Source: Pseudogulbenkiania subflava DSM 22618 (GTDB lineage: Bacteria > Pseudomonadota > Gammaproteobacteria > Burkholderiales > Chromobacteriaceae). From it: a stretch of DNA of 64,000 nt. Under the pieces are notes generated by a model, which was not told the DNA's origin, ran no database searches, and saw nothing but the letters and a program-made list of their open reading frames with translations. Of this stretch, positions 1 to 8,772 are shown in pieces; within the stretch, counting starts at the first letter, position 1; each line of letters opens with the position of its first letter. The translations under genes were made by a program, and so were the position numbers. The DNA lies in NCBI RefSeq assembly GCF_900177275.1, contig NZ_FXAG01000005.1, positions 186,001-250,000 on the forward strand, read 5' to 3'.

Positions 1-1
1 C

Positions 2-580
2 CGCTTGGCACGGGTCGAGCGATTACGGTTCATCCTGTTGTGGCTGTATAGAACGGCGGCGCGGCGAAGCGAGCTGGCTGGTGCGCGCATGGGGCATGTT
101 CACCGCAGTCACGGTTTATGGCTGTGGCGGGTGATAGGCAAAGGCGGGCGCGTGGTCGATGTGCCGCTCGATCATCAGGCGTTGGAGGCTTTGGTGCGCT
201 ACCGCCGGTTCCGGGGTTTGACCGATTATCCGGGCCGTGGCGAGGGCGGGGTGCCGCTGGTTGCGGCGCTGGACGGGGAAAGGGCCGTCCAGGGCTTGCA
301 GATCTACAGCTCATTGAAGTGGTTCTTCCGGATGGCCGAACCGGCGGCGCGAGCTGTGGAGGAACAATGGGGTGATGCCTTGAAGGGGGCTTCGACCCAC
401 TGGATTCGCCACTCCCTGGCATCTCATGCTGCCAGGGCCGGGGTGCCGATCCATCTGACCGCAGAGCGCTTGCGGCACAAGTCGCATGCCACGACGCAGC
501 GTTACTACATCCACTCGAGCCTGAAAGAACAGGCGGAAGCATTCGATCGTGATCTGCTGCAAAGAGAGGGTGAGGGGTGA
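2..580 (+). CDS. Tyrosine recombinase/integrase, catalytic part (5' end outside window)
   Basis: The frame is open from the first bases of the window to the TGA at 580, so the N-terminal DNA-binding part is missing from view. What remains is the catalytic domain of a phage-type tyrosine recombinase. It shows the box I Arg in ARRSEL, a Lys in the GKGGR hairpin, box II as HWIRHSLASH (His-x-x-Arg), and the nucleophilic Tyr in RYYIH near the C terminus. The enzyme would cut and rejoin DNA through a covalent Tyr-DNA link. It is followed about 100 bases later by a KfrA-like gene on the same strand, and then by a 100-bp palindrome. That setting suggests the end of an island or transposon-like unit. 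The family call is secure; its target site is unknown. Confidence 0.88.
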   Translation, partial: RLARVERLRFILLWLYRTAARRSELAGARMGHVHRSHGLWLWRVIGKGGRVVDVPLDHQALEALVRYRRFRGLTDYPGRGEGGVPLVAALDGERAVQGLQIYSSLKWFFRMAEPAARAVEEQWGDALKGASTHWIRHSLASHAARAGVPIHLTAERLRHKSHATTQRYYIHSSLKEQAEAFDRDLLQREGEG

Positions 581-676
581 CTGTGGCGCCTCATTGAAAA
601 TGAAATGACTTTATAATCACGCGCTGATTTTTTGACATGGCGGTGATATCGATAACCGCGCAGAAGGGGGCAGAGG

Positions 677-1729
677 GTGACGGATATTTATTCCCGCATT
701 CGTCAGGTAGCGTTTGAATTGGTTGGAGAGGGCGTTTGGCCGACGGTCATCGAAGTCCGTGCACGCTTGGGCACTGGCTCGAACACCACGATCAACAACA
801 CGCTGAAGACCTGGCGACAGGAGTTCTTGTCCCGCATGGCGGTTTCCTCGCGCCGGCCCGATTGGCCGCCGGGTTTGGCCGAAGCGTTTGAGCAAATCTG
901 GCAGCGTGCGTGTGATGAGTCCGACCACCGGTTGGAGTCGATCAAACAGGAATGGCAGACGGAACTGGCTGCCGAAAAAGGCGCAAACGACGAATTGCGG
1001 CAGTCGCTAGAAAATGCCGAGCTTGCCTTGGTCGCCACGCGGCACGAACTGGATATGGAATCTGCCAAGCTGACGGCCATGGCGGGACAGCTGAAGTCCG
1101 AGGAGGCGCGGCGGGAAGCACTGGAGCAGGGGTTGCGGGATCGCGAGCTGGCGCTGGAGAAGGCGGTGGCCCAGGTTGGCAAAATCCAGCAAGAGGCCGA
1201 TGGACGATTTGCCGAGTTCAAGGAAAAGACCGAGAGTCAGGTGCGGCAAGAGAAAGAAGAAAGCGCCCGGCGTGAGGCTTTGGCGTATGAGCGCCTTGAG
1301 GGCTTGCGTGTGCGTCTGTATGAGCAGGTCGAGGAAGAGCGACAGCAGATGAAACAGGAAGTCGGAAGGCTGGAGGGAGATCTGCTCGGCACGCGCAAGG
1401 AAATGAGTCGAACCAATGCGCAGTGGCAGGAGCGGCTGACCGAGCGCGAACGAGAATGCGGACGCTTGTCGGCCAGGCTCGAGACGCTCGAAGAACAGCG
1501 CGAACAGCTCCAACGCATGCTTGATAATGAAACGCAAACCCGCCATCGGCTTAACGAGCAGCTACTGGAGATGTCTTCTGTGGTGAGCCGCTCGGAGGCC
1601 GAACGTCGCTCCATCCTGCAAGGGTATCTGGAACAACTGGTGTGCGATCTCGGCGAGGGTGCCGCCGAAATCGCGAAGATGGATGCCTCCGCCTTGCGGC
1701 AATGGCTGGAGGTGCGGGTGCCGCGTTGA
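677..1729 (+). CDS. KfrA-like DNA-binding protein with long coiled coil
   Basis: This 350-residue protein starts with a GTG codon. Residues 1-60 resemble the KfrA N-terminal DNA-binding domain (IRQVAFELVGEGVWPTV, then a GSNTTINNTLKTW recognition region). From about residue 75 to 320 it is almost unbroken Glu/Arg/Gln/Leu-rich heptad sequence, a long coiled coil. KfrA of IncP plasmids is an autoregulating DNA-binding protein with a similar build and has been linked to plasmid maintenance. Genes of this type also occur beside tyrosine recombinases on chromosomes. The position directly downstream of the recombinase suggests a shared transcript and perhaps a structural role in recombination, which is inference. 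The GTG start is chosen because the family domain begins there. Confidence 0.82.
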   Translation: MTDIYSRIRQVAFELVGEGVWPTVIEVRARLGTGSNTTINNTLKTWRQEFLSRMAVSSRRPDWPPGLAEAFEQIWQRACDESDHRLESIKQEWQTELAAEKGANDELRQSLENAELALVATRHELDMESAKLTAMAGQLKSEEARREALEQGLRDRELALEKAVAQVGKIQQEADGRFAEFKEKTESQVRQEKEESARREALAYERLEGLRVRLYEQVEEERQQMKQEVGRLEGDLLGTRKEMSRTNAQWQERLTERERECGRLSARLETLEEQREQLQRMLDNETQTRHRLNEQLLEMSSVVSRSEAERRSILQGYLEQLVCDLGEGAAEIAKMDASALRQWLEVRVPR

Positions 1730-1736
1730 CGCGTCG

Positions 1737-1836
1737 CTAACAAAACCCTCTTGGCGTTGTTGCGCGGCCTTGCCGTACTACTTGTACTGTCTGCGGCCGC
1801 GCGCCTAGCCAAGACCGTTGCACTGGGTCTTGTTAG
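1737..1836. repeat. 100-bp imperfect palindrome at the edge of the integrase/KfrA segment
   Basis: The ends are inverted: CTAACAAAACCC on the left and GGGTCTTGTTAG on the right, with one mismatch. Further in are TCTTGGC against GCCAAGA, GCGCGGCC against GGCCGCGC, and GTAC against GTAC around the centre. The element fills the space between the kfrA-like stop and the GAF-protein stop. It could form a long cruciform or RNA hairpin and separate two converging transcription units. The outer words CTAACAA and TTGTTAG look superficially like attC ends, but no cassette array is seen. Confidence 0.75.
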
Positions 1837-1853
1837 TGACTCTAAAGGCTGGG

Positions 1854-2366
1854 TTACGTGAAGAGTCGGCTGAGCGGTGCCACGATGTCATCAAGGAAGC
1901 GGGCGTCGATCTCATCGAACTCGTTCAGGTGCTCGGAGTCGACATCCAGCACGGCGGCAACCTGGCCGTCCGGTCCGTGTACCGGGACGACGATCTCCGA
2001 ACGGGAGCTGGACGAGCAGGCGATATGGCCGGGGAAGGCGTCGACGTCCGGCACGACCAGCGTGCGATTTTCCTTCCATGCCGTGCCGCAGACGCCCTTG
2101 CCGTGCGGGATGCGCGTGCAGGCGATCGGCCCTTGGAACGGTGCCAGGACCAGTTCATTCTTCTTGACGACGTAAAAACCGACCCACAGCCAGTCGAAAG
2201 TCATCTTGAGGGCGGCGCACAAGTTGGCCAGCGCGGCGGTCTGGTCGGTTTCATGTGCCAGCAGGGCTTGCGTTTGCGGCAGCAGCGCCTGGTATTTTTC
2301 AGTCTTGCTGTTGCCTTCGATAATCAGTTGTTCGGCCATCTGAATTTTCGCTTTGAATCGTGTCAT
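1854..2366 (-). CDS. msrC: Free methionine-(R)-sulfoxide reductase (GAF domain)
   Basis: This 170-residue single-GAF protein keeps the three cysteines of the YebR/fRMsr family at residues 83, 93 and 117, in IACTRIPHGKGVCGTAW and FPGHIACSS. The family reduces free (not protein-bound) methionine-R-sulfoxide in the cytosol, using Cys117-type chemistry with a resolving disulfide and reduction by thioredoxin. The spacing of the cysteines matches the E. coli enzyme (84, 94, 118), which makes this call firmer than a generic GAF annotation. It stands alone between the palindrome and the phaB terminator. No regulator site is obvious. Confidence 0.9.
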   Translation of the reverse strand: MTRFKAKIQMAEQLIIEGNSKTEKYQALLPQTQALLAHETDQTAALANLCAALKMTFDWLWVGFYVVKKNELVLAPFQGPIACTRIPHGKGVCGTAWKENRTLVVPDVDAFPGHIACSSSSRSEIVVPVHGPDGQVAAVLDVDSEHLNEFDEIDARFLDDIVAPLSRLFT

Positions 2367-2389
2367 GCAGGGGCCGACATCTTGCCATG

Positions 2390-2446
2390 AAAAAGCCCGA
2401 CCGAGCTGCTTGTCTCGCTCTTGGCGACAAGCTGTCCGGCCGGGCT
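2390..2446 (-). terminator. Rho-independent terminator of phaB
   Basis: Read on the minus strand, AGCCCGGCCG pairs imperfectly with CGGTCGGGCT. A second stem (GACAGCTTGTC with GACAAGC) lies inside it, and TTTTT follows. It begins 26 bases after the phaB stop. Confidence 0.75.
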
Positions 2447-2471
2447 GATGGCAATCAGCTGGCGATGGTGA

Positions 2472-3209
2472 TTACATCGTGTGCTGGCCGCCGTTGATGG
2501 CGAGGTTGGCGCCGGTCATGAAGCCGGACACGTCGGAGGACAGATAGGTGACCAGGCCGGCGATTTCTTCCGGCTTGCCGAGACGGCCTACCGGGATCTG
2601 GGCGATGATCTTGTTGCGAACGTCTTCCGGTACTGCCATGACCATATCCGTGGCGATGTAGCCCGGGGAAATGGTGTTGACGGTTACGCCCTTCTTGGCC
2701 ACTTCCTGGGCCAGGGCCATGGTGAAGCCATGCATGCCGGCCTTGGCGGCCGAGTAGTTGGTCTGGCCGAACTGACCCTTCTGGCCGTTGATCGACGAGA
2801 TGTTGATGACGCGGCCCCAGCCGCGGTCGACCATGCCGTCGAGCACCGGCTTGGTCATGTTGAAGACCGAATCCAGGTTGGTGCTGATGACCGCGCTCCA
2901 GTCATCCTTGGTCAGGCGCTTGAAGGTGGCGTCACGGGTGATGCCGGCGTTGTTGACCAGAATGTCGACCGGACCGAGGTCCTGAGTGATTTTCTCGACC
3001 ATGGCCTGGCAGGCTGCAGTGTCGGTAACGTCACACTGATAGGCGTAAGCCTGATAGCCGGCTTCCTTCATGTCGGCCAGCCAGGCTTGTTCCTTGCCCG
3101 GTTTGCTGTAGGTGGTGACCACGGTGTGCCCGGCAGCGGCGAGAGCCTTGCAAATCGAAGTCCCGATACCGCCCATGCCGCCCGAAACCAAAGCGATTCT
3201 CTTTGCCAT
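2472..3209 (-). CDS. phaB: Acetoacetyl-CoA reductase (NADPH)
   Basis: This 245-residue short-chain dehydrogenase is highly like PhaB, which reduces acetoacetyl-CoA to (R)-3-hydroxybutyryl-CoA for polyhydroxybutyrate synthesis. Visible motifs are the cofactor loop SGGMGGIG (residues 9-16), NNAG (86-89), the catalytic Ser139, and Tyr152/Lys156 in YSAAK. The stretch GQKGQFGQTNYSAAKAG and the C-terminal GANLAINGGQHTM are typical of PhaB rather than of FabG. It has its own terminator, and no phaA or phaC lies nearby, so it is a single-gene unit here. Confidence 0.93.
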   Translation of the reverse strand: MAKRIALVSGGMGGIGTSICKALAAAGHTVVTTYSKPGKEQAWLADMKEAGYQAYAYQCDVTDTAACQAMVEKITQDLGPVDILVNNAGITRDATFKRLTKDDWSAVISTNLDSVFNMTKPVLDGMVDRGWGRVINISSINGQKGQFGQTNYSAAKAGMHGFTMALAQEVAKKGVTVNTISPGYIATDMVMAVPEDVRNKIIAQIPVGRLGKPEEIAGLVTYLSSDVSGFMTGANLAINGGQHTM

Positions 3210-3322
3210 TATCTCGTCTCCTGTCTGTGAAAAGCGCTGTTAAGTGCGCTGTTTTGAGGTTCTTTGCACGACAGAATAGGGGCATTGTCTGGCTTTGTAA
3301 ATCATCAGCGAGATTGCATAAC

Positions 3323-4195
3323 TTATGCTGTTATCTTGTTCAGCTCGCTTGTCAGTCTTTGTAACAATTCCATGCGATACTGGCTTATTTTCCCGCTCTT
3401 GGCGGCTTCCTTGATGGCGCAGTCCGGTTCGGCTAGGTGGGCACAATTATGGAAGCGGCACTGCCCGATGAAGGGGCGCATCTCGGGAAAATAATGTACG
3501 AGATCAGTGGCTTGAAGGTGTTTCAGGCCGAATTCCTGCAGTCCCGGCGAATCGATCAAGTGGCTGTTCGAGTCGAGATGGTAGAGCGCGGCATGCGTCG
3601 TGGTGTGCCGGCCGGAGTCGAGAGCTGTGGAAATGTCACCGATTCGTGCGCGGGCGTCCGGCAGCAAGGCGTTGGTCAGGGTGGACTTGCCCATGCCCGA
3701 CTGTCCAACAAAAACCGAAGTGTGGCCGGTCAGCAGGGGGCGTAGTTCTTCCACGCTCTGTTTCGCCGACAGGCTGAGGACGTGATAGCCCAGCGCCTGA
3801 TACATCTCCAGTTTCTTCAGCCAGGCTGCGGTTTCCGGCAGGTCGGACTTGTTGACCAGGATGATGGGCTCGATATCGGCGGCTTCGGCGGCGATCAGGC
3901 CCCGGTTGAGGAACTCTTCGCTTGGGGTGGGGACGGCGGCCGTCACGAACAGAATGCGGGTGACGTTGGCCGCAATCATCTTGGTTTTCCAGTCGTCCTG
4001 GCGATAGAGCAGGCTGCGCCTTTCGTGGGCGTTTTCGATGACAGCCTGTTCATCGTTCTGGATCAGGATGTCGACGAAGTCACCGCAGGCGTAGTTGACG
4101 CGTTTGCCGCGTGTGGTGCAATCGTAGGAGCGGCCGTCGGTTTCGACGATGAAGCGGCGGCCGTAGCTGCGGATGATCTGTCCGGTTTGTTTCAT
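3323..4195 (-). CDS. rsgA: Ribosome small-subunit-dependent GTPase A
   Basis: This is a circularly permuted GTPase of 290 residues that helps late maturation of the 30S subunit. The motif order is that of RsgA: an N-terminal OB-fold, then G4 NKSD (115-118), G1 GQSGMGKS (164-171) and G3 DSPG (215-218). A C-terminal zinc knuckle follows with Cys246, Cys251, His253 and Cys259. Its ATG overlaps the phhB stop by four bases (ATGA), so it is the last gene of the M48 protease - phhB - rsgA operon and is probably translated by coupling. Confidence 0.96.
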   Translation of the reverse strand: MKQTGQIIRSYGRRFIVETDGRSYDCTTRGKRVNYACGDFVDILIQNDEQAVIENAHERRSLLYRQDDWKTKMIAANVTRILFVTAAVPTPSEEFLNRGLIAAEAADIEPIILVNKSDLPETAAWLKKLEMYQALGYHVLSLSAKQSVEELRPLLTGHTSVFVGQSGMGKSTLTNALLPDARARIGDISTALDSGRHTTTHAALYHLDSNSHLIDSPGLQEFGLKHLQATDLVHYFPEMRPFIGQCRFHNCAHLAEPDCAIKEAAKSGKISQYRMELLQRLTSELNKITA

Positions 4196-4521
4196 GCAGG
4201 CCTATTCAGCAGGGCTTCCGTTTTTGCCGCGCAGATGAAGTCGTTGAGGGTGAGGCCGTTGGCGTCGTGGGTGCTGAAATGCACCACAGCGCGGTTGTAG
4301 TGGACTGACAGGTCGGGATGATGGTCTTCCTGATGGGCAATCCAGGCCAAAGCATTCACGAAAGCCATGGTTTCGTAGTAATTGCCGAAGCGGAAGGTTT
4401 TGACCAGCTCGATGCCCTGGATTTCCCAGCCGGGCAGGGCGGAGAGATGTTGTTGCTGGCTGGTGGCGTCCAGCGGGCTCTTGCCATGTTGGGCTTGGCA
4501 ATGCATTTCCATGAGGTTCAT
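4192..4521 (-). CDS. phhB: Pterin-4a-carbinolamine dehydratase
   Basis: This 109-residue protein carries the family signature around residues 62-90 (HQEDHHPDLSVHYNRAVVHF), with the paired His residues that dehydrate 4a-hydroxytetrahydrobiopterin. The enzyme recycles the pterin cofactor of aromatic amino acid hydroxylases. No phenylalanine hydroxylase gene is in the window, so its partner must lie elsewhere or it serves another pterin role. It overlaps its upstream and downstream genes by four bases each. Another in-frame Met (residue 4) is possible as the start; the ATGA overlap favours the one given. Confidence 0.93.
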   Translation of the reverse strand: MNLMEMHCQAQHGKSPLDATSQQQHLSALPGWEIQGIELVKTFRFGNYYETMAFVNALAWIAHQEDHHPDLSVHYNRAVVHFSTHDANGLTLNDFICAAKTEALLNRPA

Positions 4522-5765
4522 GCGTGCTCTCCTTTTAGATGGGCGATGCGTAGCGTCGCCGGCGGGTGAGAATCATAAAAGGCCGAATGCAGGGGGTCGG
4601 GGGTAAGCGTCGAGGCATTGTCCCGATACAGCTTGACCAAGGCCGACGCCAGCGCCTCGGCGGAGACTTGCGCGGCGGCAAAATCGTCGGCCTCGTATTC
4701 GTGGCGCCGTGACAGCAGGCTGGAGAGCGGTGTCAGCGGGAAGGTGAAGGCGGGGATCACCATGAAGAACAGCACCAGCGCCAAGGCGTTGCTCTGGCTG
4801 GTCAGCCCCAGTCCCTGATAGAACCAGGACGCATCGATCAGCCGACCCAGGATGAACAGGAAGCCCAGGGAAAGCGCGAAGGTGAGGCCGATGCGCTTGA
4901 TGACGTGGCGCTTGTGGAAGTGGCCCAGTTCGTGGGCCAGAACGGCTTCGATCTCGTCATGTTCGAGGCGTTTGAGCAGGGTGTCAAAGAACACGATGCG
5001 TTTGCTCGCACCAAAGCCGGTGAAGTAGGCGTTGCCGTGGCTGGAGCGGGTGGAACCGTCCATGACGAAGATGCCTTGGCTCTTGAAGCCGCAACGCTGG
5101 AGCAGGGCGTCGATGCGCTGGCTCAGCGTGGCATCCTGCAGCGGTTGGAATTTGTTGAAGAGGGGGGCGATCAGGGTCGGGTAGACGGCCACCAAGAGCA
5201 CGCTGAATCCGCTCCACAGCAGCCACACCCACAGCCACCACAGGCTGCCCATGATCGACATCAGCCACAAGACCAGCAGCAGTAATGGCGCACCGATCAT
5301 GATGCCCAGTGTGGTGCTCTTGATCAGGTCGAGGAAGAACAGTTTGGGCGTTGTCGAGTTGAAGCCGAAGCGGGCCTCGACGCCGAAGGTGCGGGCGAGG
5401 CTGAAGGGCAAGGAGACCGCGCCGGAAACCAGACTGACCGCGCCAATCAGGATCAGTCCGCGCAGCAGGTCCGATCCGGCAAGGTTGGCCGAAAGCTGCC
5501 ATAGCCCCTGCAGGCCTCCTCCCAGCGTCAGAGCCAGGATCAGCAGGGTATCGGCGACCGCATTGAGCATGCCGAGCCGGGTCTTGGCGACGGTGTAATC
5601 GGCGGCGCGCTGGTGGGCTTCCAGCGGAATGCTGTCGGCAAAGCCCGCCGGCAACTGCTGGCGGTGGCGCAGGATGTGGCGGGTGTGGCGACGGGCCAGC
5701 CACAGCCGGAGCAGCAAGGAACCCCCCAGGGCGAGCAGGAAGGCGTAGGTAAAGGCGTTTGTCAT
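4518..5765 (-). CDS. M48 family (Ste24-type) membrane zinc peptidase
   Basis: This 415-residue multi-pass protein has the zinc motif HELGH at residues 278-282, preceded by EAVLA, and a third-ligand region [12 protein letters not shown] further on. There are about four hydrophobic segments before the active site and two after it, as in the CAAX-prenyl protease 1/Ste24 branch rather than in short HtpX. In bacteria such proteins act at the inner membrane, and their substrates are mostly unknown. It is the first gene of a three-gene operon with phhB and rsgA and is divergent from orn, with 74 bases between the starts. Confidence 0.9.
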   Translation of the reverse strand: MTNAFTYAFLLALGGSLLLRLWLARRHTRHILRHRQQLPAGFADSIPLEAHQRAADYTVAKTRLGMLNAVADTLLILALTLGGGLQGLWQLSANLAGSDLLRGLILIGAVSLVSGAVSLPFSLARTFGVEARFGFNSTTPKLFFLDLIKSTTLGIMIGAPLLLLVLWLMSIMGSLWWLWVWLLWSGFSVLLVAVYPTLIAPLFNKFQPLQDATLSQRIDALLQRCGFKSQGIFVMDGSTRSSHGNAYFTGFGASKRIVFFDTLLKRLEHDEIEAVLAHELGHFHKRHVIKRIGLTFALSLGFLFILGRLIDASWFYQGLGLTSQSNALALVLFFMVIPAFTFPLTPLSSLLSRRHEYEADDFAAAQVSAEALASALVKLYRDNASTLTPDPLHSAFYDSHPPATLRIAHLKGEHA

Positions 5766-5839
5766 GGGAAAGAATGCGCGACGTTTGCCGGATGTGCGGC
5801 AATGGCGGAAAATACGATCGTTTAGAAAGATGGATCAGT

Positions 5840-6385
5840 ATGGCACAAGATCAAAACAACCTCATCTGGCTCGACATGGAAATGACGGGCCTGAATCCCG
5901 ATAGCGACCGCATCATCGAAATTGCCGTGGTGGTGACCGATGGCCAGCTCAACGTGCTGGCCGAGTCGCCGGTGCTGGCGATTCACCAGCCCGACAGCGT
6001 GCTGGATGGCATGGACGAGTGGAACAAGTCCACCCACGCCCGCTCGGGACTGATCGAACGGGTCAAGGCTTCGACCCTGAGCGAAACCGATGCCGAGGAG
6101 CAGATGCTGGCGTTCCTGCAGGAGTACGTGCCGGCCAAGACCTCGCCGATGTGCGGCAACTCGATTTGCCAGGATCGCCGTTTCATGGCGCGCGGCATGC
6201 CGCGGCTCGAAGCCTTCTTCCATTACCGTAACCTCGACGTGTCGACGCTGAAGGAGCTGTGCAAGCGCTGGAAGCCCGAGGTGGCGCGCGGCGTGGTGAA
6301 GAAAGGCCGTCACCAGGCCTTGGCCGACATCCTCGAATCGATCGAGGAATTGAAGTACTACCGCGAGCACTTCATCAAACTCTGA
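5840..6385 (+). CDS. orn: Oligoribonuclease
   Basis: This 181-residue DEDDh 3'-5' exonuclease degrades 2-5 nt RNAs and, in c-di-GMP-using bacteria, the linear dinucleotide pGpG. Motifs seen are LDMEMTGL (Exo I, Asp-x-Glu), the Asp in the SDRIIEIA region, and Exo III with [10 protein letters not shown] chose the ATG at [12 protein letters not shown] because family members start just before this motif; an upstream in-frame ATG would add 27 residues that lack similarity. With two GGDEF proteins in the same window, a role in c-di-GMP turnover is likely but not shown here. Confidence 0.96.
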   Translation: MAQDQNNLIWLDMEMTGLNPDSDRIIEIAVVVTDGQLNVLAESPVLAIHQPDSVLDGMDEWNKSTHARSGLIERVKASTLSETDAEEQMLAFLQEYVPAKTSPMCGNSICQDRRFMARGMPRLEAFFHYRNLDVSTLKELCKRWKPEVARGVVKKGRHQALADILESIEELKYYREHFIKL

Positions 6386-6588
6386 TGGCTTGTGAATAAA
6401 TCGGCTGCCCTCAGCCGGCCTGGTGCTGCCCACCGTGCCTCGGTACGGCTGTGCTGCCCCGGCCCGGCCCGGCCTGAGGGTGCGGCGATGGCCGCAGGGA
6501 ATCCCTGGAGGATGATTTCTTTCGCCGGCTGGTTTTCCGGGCCGCCTTTCCCTGCGGGCCGCCTTCCCGTCATCAACTGGATTTTTCG

Positions 6589-8238
6589 ATGCTGGACTAC
6601 CGTCGTCACGACATCAACGGCTCACCGGTCTGGGCCAAGCTGCATCAGCACCAGCGCGCCACGCGCCACATGCACATGCGCGAACTCTTTCAGCTGGATC
6701 CGCAGCGATTCGGCCGCTTTTCACTGGAAGTCGACGGCCTGTTGCTGGATTACTCCAAGAACCGCATGACCGAACGTACCTTCGAACTGCTGTTCGAGCT
6801 GGCCGAAACGGTGAACCTGCGGGGCTGGATGGAGTCGATGCGCCGCGGTGAGCGCATCAATGTGAGCGAGGACCGCGCCGTGCTGCATACCGCGCTGCGT
6901 CTTCCTGCCGACGCGGTGCTGGAGGTGGACGGCGTCGACCTGGTGCCGCAGGTGCATGCTGTATTGCAACGTCTGCGCGCGTTCTGCGAACGGGTGCGCT
7001 CCGGCGAATGGCGCGGCTATACCGGCTTGCCGGTGAAGGACGTGGTCAACCTGGGAATTGGAGGGTCCGACCTCGGCCCGCTGGTGGTGGACGAGGCCTT
7101 GGGGCCATACGCACATCCCGGCCTGACGGTGCATTTCGTCTCCAACGTGGACGGTCAGCATATCGCCCGCACCCTGGAGAAGCTCGACCCACGTACCACC
7201 CTGTTCATCGTGGCATCGAAGTCGTTCACCACGCCGGAAACCTTGCTTAACGCCCAGGCGGCGCGGCAGTGGTTCCTGCAGGCGGCGACGGAAGCGGATA
7301 TTGCGCGTCATTTCGTGGCGGTATCGACCAACGCCGACGCCGTCAAGGCGTTCGGCATCGATCCAGAAAACATGTTCGGGTTCTGGGATTGGGTGGGGGG
7401 GCGCTACTCGGTGTGGTCCGCCATCGGCCTACCGGTGATGCTGGCGGTCGGATTCAAGTGCTTCAGTGAGTTTTTGGCTGGCGGTCATGCCATGGACCGA
7501 CATTTCTTCAGCGCTCCGTTCGAGCGCAACATGCCGGTGATCCTGGCGCTGATCGGCGTCTGGTACAACACCTTCTACGGTGCCCACACCCACGCCATCA
7601 TGCCGTACGACCATGGTCTGCGCCGCCTTCCTGCCCATATCCAGCAATTGGATATGGAGTCCAATGGCAAGCGTGTCGGGCGCTTCGGCGAGCGGCTCGA
7701 CTTCAAGACCGGGCCGGTGATCTGGGGCGAGGAGGGCGTGAACAGCCAGCATGCTTTCTTCCAGTTGCTGCATCAGGGCACCCGCCTGGTGCCGTGCGAT
7801 TTCATCATCCCGATGAACAGCCACTACCGGGTCGACCACCAGCATGCCGTGCTGGTGGCCAACTGCCTGGCGCAGACAGAGGCGCTGATGCGTGGCAAGG
7901 CCGAAGCTGAAGTGATGGCGGAATTGTCCGATCTGCCGGGTGACCGGCTCGACATGCTGCTGCCGCAGAAACTGTTTCCCGGCAATCAGCCCTCCAACAC
8001 GCTCGCTCTCGATAAGCTGACGCCGCACGCACTCGGCATGTTGATGGCCTTGTACGAGCACAAGGTGTTCGTGCAGGGTGTGATCTGGGGAATCAACTCG
8101 TTCGATCAATGGGGCGTCGAGTACGGCAAGCAACTGGCGCAGCGCATCCTGCCGGAGCTCTCGTCCGAAGGCGCGCTGGCGCACGACAGTTCCACCAACG
8201 GGCTGATCGCCCATTTCCGGAGTCGTCATGAGTACTGA
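6589..8238 (+). CDS. pgi: Glucose-6-phosphate isomerase
   Basis: This full-length 549-residue enzyme interconverts glucose-6-phosphate and fructose-6-phosphate. Signatures are [11 protein letters not shown] near residue 155, the phosphate-binding [24 protein letters not shown], and the C-terminal [19 protein letters not shown] with the active-site Lys. The roughly 200 bases upstream, after orn, contain only GC-rich short repeats (two GGGCCGCCTT words) and no gene that I can see. The last 11 bases overlap pncC, so the two genes are probably cotranscribed. Confidence 0.97.
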   Translation: MLDYRRHDINGSPVWAKLHQHQRATRHMHMRELFQLDPQRFGRFSLEVDGLLLDYSKNRMTERTFELLFELAETVNLRGWMESMRRGERINVSEDRAVLHTALRLPADAVLEVDGVDLVPQVHAVLQRLRAFCERVRSGEWRGYTGLPVKDVVNLGIGGSDLGPLVVDEALGPYAHPGLTVHFVSNVDGQHIARTLEKLDPRTTLFIVASKSFTTPETLLNAQAARQWFLQAATEADIARHFVAVSTNADAVKAFGIDPENMFGFWDWVGGRYSVWSAIGLPVMLAVGFKCFSEFLAGGHAMDRHFFSAPFERNMPVILALIGVWYNTFYGAHTHAIMPYDHGLRRLPAHIQQLDMESNGKRVGRFGERLDFKTGPVIWGEEGVNSQHAFFQLLHQGTRLVPCDFIIPMNSHYRVDHQHAVLVANCLAQTEALMRGKAEAEVMAELSDLPGDRLDMLLPQKLFPGNQPSNTLALDKLTPHALGMLMALYEHKVFVQGVIWGINSFDQWGVEYGKQLAQRILPELSSEGALAHDSSTNGLIAHFRSRHEY

Positions 8239-8728
8239 AATGGCGTTGGCCCGCCAATTGGGCGAGTTGCTGTTGGATCGGGGGGAGCGTCTGACGCTGG
8301 CCGAGTCTTGCACGGCCGGACGGATTGCCGGGGCCGTGACCGATATTGCCGGCAGCTCGGCCTGGTTCGGCTATGGCTTCGTCACCTACAGCAACGAGGC
8401 CAAACAGCAGATGCTCGGCGTGCGCGCCGAAACGTTGGCCGAAGACGGCGCGGTCAGTGAGCGGACCGTGCGGGAAATGGCGGCCGGGGCGCTGCAGCGC
8501 TCCGGGGCCGACTGGGCGGTGGCCGTGTCGGGTATCGCCGGCCCGGCAGGTGGCTCGGCGGCGAAGCCGGTGGGGACGGTATGGTTCGCCCTGGCTGGCT
8601 GTCAAGGTGCAGCCGAGGCCTTCGCCTGCCATTTTTCCGGCGATCGGCTTGAGGTTCGTCGGCAGACGGTGGAAACGGCTCTGACCCGTCTGATACAGCT
8701 GATCGACCGTCAGCCGCTGTCCGCCTGA
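8228..8728 (+). CDS. pncC: Nicotinamide-nucleotide amidase (CinA C-terminal family)
   Basis: This 166-residue stand-alone CinA C-terminal domain hydrolyses NMN to nicotinic acid mononucleotide and ammonia in NAD recycling. Recognisable blocks are [13 protein letters not shown] near residue 25, the Tyr/Asn-containing [37 protein letters not shown], and a C-terminal helix with RRQTVETAL. The start overlaps the end of pgi by 11 bases. A strong hairpin-plus-T terminator follows 20 bases after the stop. Confidence 0.92.
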   Translation: MSTEMALARQLGELLLDRGERLTLAESCTAGRIAGAVTDIAGSSAWFGYGFVTYSNEAKQQMLGVRAETLAEDGAVSERTVREMAAGALQRSGADWAVAVSGIAGPAGGSAAKPVGTVWFALAGCQGAAEAFACHFSGDRLEVRRQTVETALTRLIQLIDRQPLSA

Positions 8729-8748
8729 CGACTACAGTTAGCGGTCGC

Positions 8749-8772
8749 AACGCCGGTTCGTCCGGCGTTTTT
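8749..8772 (+). terminator. Terminator after pgi-pncC
   Basis: AACGCCGG and CCGGCGTT pair around a five-base loop, and TTT follows on the plus strand. It ends exactly where the converging xerC gene ends. Confidence 0.8.

Noticed and set aside
30-542. Long open frame on the minus strand opposite the recombinase
   Set aside because: It is a shadow of the recombinase reading frame, rich in Arg/Pro/Ser with no ribosome site or family pattern.
1737-1836. True integron attC site
   Set aside because: The outer words look similar, but the R-box consensus is not met, the recombinase does not show the IntI-type pattern, and no gene cassettes follow.
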